This document shows, piece after piece, positions 4,432-8,231 of a DNA stretch of 8,231 nt. This stretch comes from Thermoproteota archaeon (GTDB lineage: Archaea > Korarchaeota > Korarchaeia > Korarchaeales > Korarchaeaceae). Numbering within the stretch: the first letter of the stretch is position 1; each line of letters starts with the position of its first letter. Where the stretch lies: NCBI GenBank assembly GCA_003661265.1, contig QMVU01000039.1, positions 1 through 8,231 of the forward strand, written 5' to 3'. The notes under the pieces were generated by a model that did no database searches, had not been told where the DNA came from, and worked only from the letters and a program-made list of their open reading frames with translations. The position numbers and the translations under genes are program-made.

Positions 4432-6939
4432 TTAGACCCTTCTCCTAATTTTCACGTAAACAGCCAGGAGGACAAGGAGAAGAGCACTTATGGCTGTTAT
4501 TCCCTCGCCTAAAACTACATCATCGGTTTTCTCGAACCTAACTTCAACCTTAAAGTCTCCAGAAGCTTTAGGAAATATTAACATCATGCCTGGACCAGCT
4601 TCGAAAATCTTAAGCTTCCTTCCATCGAGGTAGGCCGACCACCCCCTATAGTAGCTTATCTTAACGAAGAGAGAGTCGCTCTCATCTGCTCCGCTCACGT
4701 ATATCGTTAACTCCTCGGAAAGCGGGTACTCAAACCGGATGGATGCTCCAGATCCTGGCCTCCTCTCAGAAACAGCCCTTATGATCTCCTCAAGCAGGAG
4801 GGACTCCTCCTTGTTCATGTTAAGCACCGCGTGGTAAGGCAGGTTCAATCCTGTCCACAGGACCTTCCCCCTCCCGTAATCGATCATGGCCGCCAGTACC
4901 GCCTTATCCTCATCTACTATGAGGGGAGTTGCTCCTTCCCTCAGGCTCTCGTTAAGCGCGTATGACAGACCGTATTCTCCCCTGGAGAACATGGAGGCAT
5001 TTACTGGCCTGGAGGTCCAATTCCCGACGAGGCTTATGTTGAAGTTGCTGTTCCTTATCCAGCAGTCAGTTATCGGAAAAGGCTCCTTCAGGCCGGATGA
5101 GGCGCCCCCATAGGAGAGGTCTCCGGTATCGATTATGAGGGACCCGCCTTTCTCCACATATTCCCTAAGGAGCCAGTAGTACTCCTCACCATCCACGTAC
5201 CTTATGCCGAAGAGATATAGAACCTCGAAATTCGACAAGTTCTCCATCGAATGAAGTTCAACTAACTCCCCTCCGTAGGCGATGACTATTTCGTCGGAGA
5301 CTGCCGGGGAGATAGCTGAGAAAATGCGTTGGTAATCGGCATAGCTCCCAAAAACCAGTACTTTGATGGTATCTGAGCTAACTAACTCAACAAGGGAGGA
5401 ATTGAAGTCCTCAACCTCATAAAGCTGACCTGAGATCCTCCTCAGGCCCTCCGTAAACTTCGGGTTGTAGAAGAACCTCACGTTGTACTGCCTCGAGAAG
5501 TACGCTAGGTACGAGGGATCGGCGAGGTTGGTAAGGTAATACCAGAAGGTGTAGGCGAATTCGTTCGTCATGGCCAGCTGGCTGCTTCCCCCGCTGAGCC
5601 CCAAATCCGTGTAGAGGTCAAGCCTCCAGATCCACTCTATCATGTCGGTGGCAAGCCTCTCCCCCCTCTTGGAGTTCTCCCTAAGCCATAACATCTCGTC
5701 AGGTATCCTCGTCTCCAACAACCTGTGGTTCGGGGCTATGTTCACGTAAACCCCTCTTAGAGCGGGAGTTATTGTCAAAACCAATATTATGGGTAGAACA
5801 ACGCTAATTTTCCCGGAAATCCTTTGGAGGACGTATCCTCCGATTATGGCAGAGAACAAAGAGAGGTATGGCGAGAATCTGTTGGGTAGGGGGAACGGAA
5901 CTCCCAATATCGGGAAGAGGAGTGCAACGAAGCTTATAACAAAGCCCGCGGCAGCTAGCTTAACGTAACCTGCCTCCTCATCCTTAATGAGGACGGGAAG
6001 GCCAGCTAACGCCAGGAGTACCTGACCAATTCCTGGAGACCACAGGTTCCTCTTTAGGGTAACTCCGAACAGGAGCTCAAGGTGCTTGAGGAAGGCTTGT
6101 CCTTCAGGAACCCCTGCAACAGGAGCAAGACCTATCTGCCATCCACGGGTAACCTGGGAGTATCCTCCCTCCATGAAGAAGGGGAACCACCACCAGGCGG
6201 ATAGGCCGAAGCCTACAATTAGGACTTTTAGGAGGACCTTCGGCAGGCGGAAGGTGTACTCTGGAAGGGTTGCTCCAGGCTTGATTATCATCAGGAGTTC
6301 TGGCTTCATTACTATCATTAGCGCTGAGAAGAGAAGTAGCAACAAGATCATTATGAAGGCGCTGTGGAAGTGGGATAGCGAAGTTGCGGCAAAGAGCGCC
6401 CCACATACGAGGGTGTCGATGAAGGATCCGGATTCAACAGCTCTTACGAAGAAATAGAATGTTCCGATGAAGAGGAAGACTCCAGTTATTGAGGGAATAG
6501 AACCGACATCCCAAAAAGAGTACAAATTATAGGAGAACGAGAAGAGAACTACGGAAGCGAAAGACCCCCTTCTCTTCAGGCCGAGGCTCCTGGAAAGAAG
6601 GTATAGGAAGGCAGATCCCATGCCAAATGAGAGGTATGTGAAGACCCTGTAGGCCTGAAACACGGAAATCCCTAAGGCCCATCCTATAAGGGCCATCGCC
6701 AGGTGGGAAAAGGGAGGGTAGAACCTCATAGCAGGACTGCCGAAGAACCAGGCGTCGTTCCACCTAGGTAGAGCTGGAAGGTACTTCATGATCCTGTTGA
6801 CAGGAGACATGTGCATGAGAGGAGACCCTTCCCATGAGGCGTATCTCGGCACTCCCCGAAATATGAAGGCCGAGCTAATGGCTGAGATTAAGAAAGATAG
6901 CAGCACTAAGAGTACCTCTCCAAGCCTTCTCGACCTCAA
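4432..6939 (-). CDS. Large GT-C-like membrane protein (PTPS_related N-part, GATase-like and YfhO-like external part)
   Basis: An 835-residue polytopic membrane protein, probably a GT-C-fold sugar transferase using a polyprenyl-phosphate sugar at the outer face. The first helix (8-27) is followed by an external loop with E37 and PRWNDAWFFGSPAMRFYPP (58-76), the pattern of the family annotated as 6-pyruvoyl-tetrahydropterin synthase-related membrane proteins. D144 lies in a second external loop. About 11 helices lie before residue 400. An outside region follows: 410-520 of YfhO-like character, 524-722 with alternating strands and helices like a class I glutamine amidotransferase or ThuA fold (FEVLYLFG, YVEKGGSLIIDTG), then a beta domain with YYRGWSAYLDGRKLKI (763-778) as in YfhO C-termini, a last helix (811-829) and KIRRRV. 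Six N-X-S/T sequons fall in 513-665 and none elsewhere. The start is TTG with GAGGGAT upstream; an in-frame TAA ten codons back excludes an earlier start. Catalytic residues are inferred, not shown. Confidence 0.82.
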   Translation of the reverse strand: MRSRRLGEVLLVLLSFLISAISSAFIFRGVPRYASWEGSPLMHMSPVNRIMKYLPALPRWNDAWFFGSPAMRFYPPFSHLAMALIGWALGISVFQAYRVFTYLSFGMGSAFLYLLSRSLGLKRRGSFASVVLFSFSYNLYSFWDVGSIPSITGVFLFIGTFYFFVRAVESGSFIDTLVCGALFAATSLSHFHSAFIMILLLLLFSALMIVMKPELLMIIKPGATLPEYTFRLPKVLLKVLIVGFGLSAWWWFPFFMEGGYSQVTRGWQIGLAPVAGVPEGQAFLKHLELLFGVTLKRNLWSPGIGQVLLALAGLPVLIKDEEAGYVKLAAAGFVISFVALLFPILGVPFPLPNRFSPYLSLFSAIIGGYVLQRISGKISVVLPIILVLTITPALRGVYVNIAPNHRLLETRIPDEMLWLRENSKRGERLATDMIEWIWRLDLYTDLGLSGGSSQLAMTNEFAYTFWYYLTNLADPSYLAYFSRQYNVRFFYNPKFTEGLRRISGQLYEVEDFNSSLVELVSSDTIKVLVFGSYADYQRIFSAISPAVSDEIVIAYGGELVELHSMENLSNFEVLYLFGIRYVDGEEYYWLLREYVEKGGSLIIDTGDLSYGGASSGLKEPFPITDCWIRNSNFNISLVGNWTSRPVNASMFSRGEYGLSYALNESLREGATPLIVDEDKAVLAAMIDYGRGKVLWTGLNLPYHAVLNMNKEESLLLEEIIRAVSERRPGSGASIRFEYPLSEELTIYVSGADESDSLFVKISYYRGWSAYLDGRKLKIFEAGPGMMLIFPKASGDFKVEVRFEKTDDVVLGEGITAISALLLVLLAVYVKIRRRV

Positions 6940-6943
6940 TTCG

Positions 6944-6950
6944 ATCCCTC
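6944..6950 (-). promoter_or_regulatory. Shine-Dalgarno site for the TTG start of the large membrane protein
   Basis: GAGGGAT lies 4 bases (GAGGG 6 bases) before the TTG at 6939 on the minus strand. No other start codon lies between this TTG and the in-frame TAA at 6967-6969, so this site decides the start. Confidence 0.6.
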
Positions 6951-6966
6951 TGGCTGGGAAACCTCT

Positions 6967-7650
6967 TTAACCCCCATATAAACGCCACTTTATCAGGGAA
7001 GATAGCATCTTCAAAGGATCCTTTAGGACGCTGACCTTAGACTCCCCTCTGTAGGCGTACTTTATAGGAACATATGAGATCTTAAACCCATTATTGTGGG
7101 CTTTTATCAGAATTTCAGCGTCTATCTCGAAACCATCAGATGCTATCGGCCAAATTTCATCTATCACTTCCCGTTTTACGGCCTTCAGGCCAGATTGGGG
7201 ATCATGGAAGTTTTTTCCAAATAGAACCAGTAGGATAAACCTGTAAATGGAGCTTAGAAAACTTCTAACGAAGCATCTTCTTGAGTTAACCCTCCTTGCC
7301 ACGACTATATCTGCCTCTCCGTTTGAGATAATCTCGACCATCTCAGGGATCTTCTCGGGGGGGTACTCCAGATCCGCATCTATCAAGACGATTATGTCCC
7401 CCCTTACCCTTTCAAGGCACTTCCTTATCCCAAACCCCTTTCCTCTCCTCTCAGGAAAGCTAATAGCTTCTACGTTCTCGAATTTCCTTGAGAGCTCCTC
7501 TATAATGTGGGGTGTTTGATCAGAGCTCCCGTCCTGCTCGAGCAGGACCTCAAACTCATATCCGCTATCCTTCAGCACGCTGTAAATCCTTTTGAAGCAT
7601 TCCTCTATCGTCCTTTCCTCGTTATAAGCCGGAACTACAACTGAGATCAT
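6967..7650 (-). CDS. GT2 glycosyltransferase, dolichyl-phosphate mannose/glucose synthase type
   Basis: A 227-residue GT2 (GT-A fold) enzyme, expected to transfer a hexose from GDP- or UDP-sugar to dolichyl phosphate at the cytoplasmic face. Elements in order: PAYNEE (7-12), EQDGSSDQT (38-46), RRGKGFGIRKCLE (68-80), the metal-binding D91-A-D93 in DADLEYPPE, ADIVVARR (113-120), DPQSGLKAVKR (150-160), DGFEIDAEI (172-180) and RGESK (201-205), all typical of Dpm-like proteins. The usual VDDGSxD reads EQDGSSD here, with Gln at the first Asp. There is no C-terminal membrane helix beyond a hydrophobic stretch at 131-144, so it resembles short Dpm forms without a membrane domain. The start overlaps the stop of the upstream surface-protein gene (ATGA) with AGGAGG 8 bases before it. 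The product would be a natural donor for the GT-C-like protein encoded next. The sugar is unknown. Confidence 0.88.
   Translation of the reverse strand: MISVVVPAYNEERTIEECFKRIYSVLKDSGYEFEVLLEQDGSSDQTPHIIEELSRKFENVEAISFPERRGKGFGIRKCLERVRGDIIVLIDADLEYPPEKIPEMVEIISNGEADIVVARRVNSRRCFVRSFLSSIYRFILLVLFGKNFHDPQSGLKAVKREVIDEIWPIASDGFEIDAEILIKAHNNGFKISYVPIKYAYRGESKVSVLKDPLKMLSSLIKWRLYGG
6976..6983 (-). promoter_or_regulatory. Possible internal TATA element ahead of the GT-C-like gene
   Basis: GTTTATAT on the minus strand lies over the last codons of the GT2 gene (Trp-Arg-Leu-Tyr-Gly-Gly). Its centre is about 40 bases before the TTG at 6939. A start about 25 bases on would give a 15-base leader that still holds the GAGGGAT ribosome-binding site. 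This would allow separate transcription of the last two genes of the unit. The match is short and could be chance. Confidence 0.25.
7531..7548. repeat. Perfect 18-base palindrome inside the GT2 gene
   Basis: GTCCTGCTCGAGCAGGAC equals its own reverse complement. Read on the minus strand it codes Val-Leu-Leu-Glu-Gln-Asp (residues 35-40) at the nucleotide-binding segment of the GT2 enzyme. As RNA it could form a 7-bp stem with a 4-base loop. Its function, if any, is unknown. Confidence 0.7.
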
Positions 7651-8231
7651 GAAGCACGCCTCCTAAGAGCTATGTATAATAACAGGAGGAGTGCAAGGAT
7701 CGGAACCATGAAGACCGGCATTTCAGAGATGAGAGTCCTGCTTATCATGTATGGGCCCTTTTCGTCCTTCAAGACTGCTCCATCATAGGTCCTGACCAAG
7801 ATGTAAACGTCCTGGTACTCCACCTGAATATCGCTTATCTTAGCCCACATGACTATGCTGGTCCCTGAGACCTGGAGGTAAGTGTCCGAGATCACGACCC
7901 ATGAAGCTCCGTTCCACTCGTAGAGTTTGCCGTCCGAGCTCAGCTTGTAGTCGTATCCTATTCCTCCTATGTCAACGCCCCCTGCCCTCGTGTCGAGGAG
8001 GACCTCGTACAAGTATGAGCTTGGATCCGGTTGAGACGCCTCAGCAAGCCTGAAGAAGACGCACGTATCGTTGTAGGTGGCGTACATGGCCTTGTCATCG
8101 ACGCATGCTGGAGAAACCTCTTTAATCGGATCGGATCCAAGCTGGAACCAGTTAGAGGGCCAGGGCAACGAGTTATCTATTTTCGTAGTCATGAGCACGA
8201 AGTCCTGAGCTGATGTGCTGGAACTGGTGGC
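7647..8231 (-). CDS. Exported, membrane-anchored CBM9/DOMON-like beta-sandwich protein (5' partial)
   Basis: The frame is open to the right edge, giving 194 visible residues. An internal GTG at 8198 could serve as a start, but the preceding codons read ATSSSTSAQDF, a Ser/Thr-rich stretch like the region just after a signal peptide, so the true start probably lies outside the window. The body resembles exported CBM9/DOMON-like beta sandwiches: LPWPSNWFQLGSDPIKEV (22-39), a strand with FFRLAEA (59-65), YLYEVLLDT (73-81), GGIGYDYKL (89-97), GKLYEWNGASW (101-111) and VMWAKISDI (127-135). C43 and C57 could form a disulfide, and N54-D-T is a sequon. The end, SEMPVFMVP (169-177), a Leu-rich helix and RRRAS, is a C-terminal anchor reminiscent of archaeosortase-type signals. 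It is the first visible gene of the minus-strand unit and overlaps the GT2 gene by 4 bases. It could bind a glycan or carry one. Confidence 0.72.
   Translation of the reverse strand, partial: ATSSSTSAQDFVLMTTKIDNSLPWPSNWFQLGSDPIKEVSPACVDDKAMYATYNDTCVFFRLAEASQPDPSSYLYEVLLDTRAGGVDIGGIGYDYKLSSDGKLYEWNGASWVVISDTYLQVSGTSIVMWAKISDIQVEYQDVYILVRTYDGAVLKDEKGPYMISRTLISEMPVFMVPILALLLLLYIALRRRAS
7659..7664 (-). promoter_or_regulatory. Shine-Dalgarno site for the GT2 gene within the upstream gene's end
   Basis: AGGAGG on the minus strand lies 8 bases before the ATG at 7650. It falls inside codons for the Arg-rich tail of the exported protein. Together with the ATGA stop/start overlap at 7647-7650 it points to coupled translation. 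Confidence 0.7.

Noticed and set aside
6086..6457. 123-codon open frame on the plus strand
   Set aside because: It is antisense to the membrane helices of the GT-C-like gene and encodes a basic protein without recognisable domains; it is a shadow frame.
8018..8143. Perfect 12-base inverted repeat (8018-8029 and 8132-8143, AGCTTGGATCCG)
   Set aside because: The arms are about 100 bases apart inside one gene, both read as ordinary codons (DPSS and LGSDP), and one or two such pairs are expected by chance across the window.
8196..8198. GTG as the true start of the exported protein
   Set aside because: It has no good ribosome-binding site, the frame stays open to the window edge with a Ser/Thr-rich stretch, and an anchored exported protein needs a signal peptide upstream.
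1..8231. RNA genes, CRISPR arrays, insertion sequences, or a defence system
   Set aside because: No tRNA or rRNA pattern, no regularly spaced repeats, no transposase or nuclease motifs and no terminal inverted repeats were seen; almost every base is inside a glycan-related gene.

Overview
The window most likely comes from the chromosome of a thermophilic archaeon. The evidence is arginine coded mostly by AGG/AGA, purine-rich coding strands at moderate GC, a TATA-type promoter without -35/-10 boxes, TTG starts backed by GGTGAT/GAGGG ribosome-binding sites, exported proteins ending in a hydrophobic segment plus RRR, and gene families typical of archaeal surface-glycan loci. A korarchaeal, thermococcal or thermoproteotal source would fit, but I cannot settle the lineage by eye.

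The window is almost fully coding. It holds eight genes, two of them cut by the edges: 1-57 (-), N-terminus of an alkaline-phosphatase-superfamily phosphodiesterase; 62-1144 (-), GT4 glycosyltransferase; 1196-2215 (+) and 2220-3383 (+), two more GT4 enzymes; 3350-4429 (-), a fourth GT4 with a degenerate EX7E motif; 4432-6939 (-), a large polytopic GT-C-like (PTPS_related/YfhO-like) membrane protein with a big external part; 6967-7650 (-), a GT2 of the dolichyl-phosphate-sugar synthase type; 7647-8231 (-), the 3' portion of an exported CBM9/DOMON-like beta-sandwich protein with a C-terminal membrane anchor. No tRNA, rRNA, CRISPR or mobile element was seen, and no gap exceeds 51 bases.

There are three transcription units. 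The minus-strand unit 8231 to 3350 is tightly packed: a 4-base ATGA overlap, then a 27-base gap, then a 2-base gap. A plus-strand pair (1196-3383) overlaps the end of that unit by 34 bases. A second minus-strand unit begins at 1144 and runs off the left edge. The two divergent units share a 51-base intergenic region whose one clear TATA element sits almost exactly midway between the two start codons.

A working model, by inference: the cytoplasmic GT4 enzymes build a glycan on a lipid carrier; the GT2 enzyme charges dolichyl phosphate with a sugar; the GT-C-like protein uses that donor on the outer face; and the exported protein is a candidate acceptor or surface partner. All sugar specificities are unknown. 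The points most worth a second look are the symmetric divergent promoter, stop codons embedded in Shine-Dalgarno sequences, the GATase-like domain within the GT-C-like protein, the missing EX7E glutamate in the 3350-4429 gene, and an 18-base perfect palindrome over the nucleotide-binding motif of the GT2 gene.
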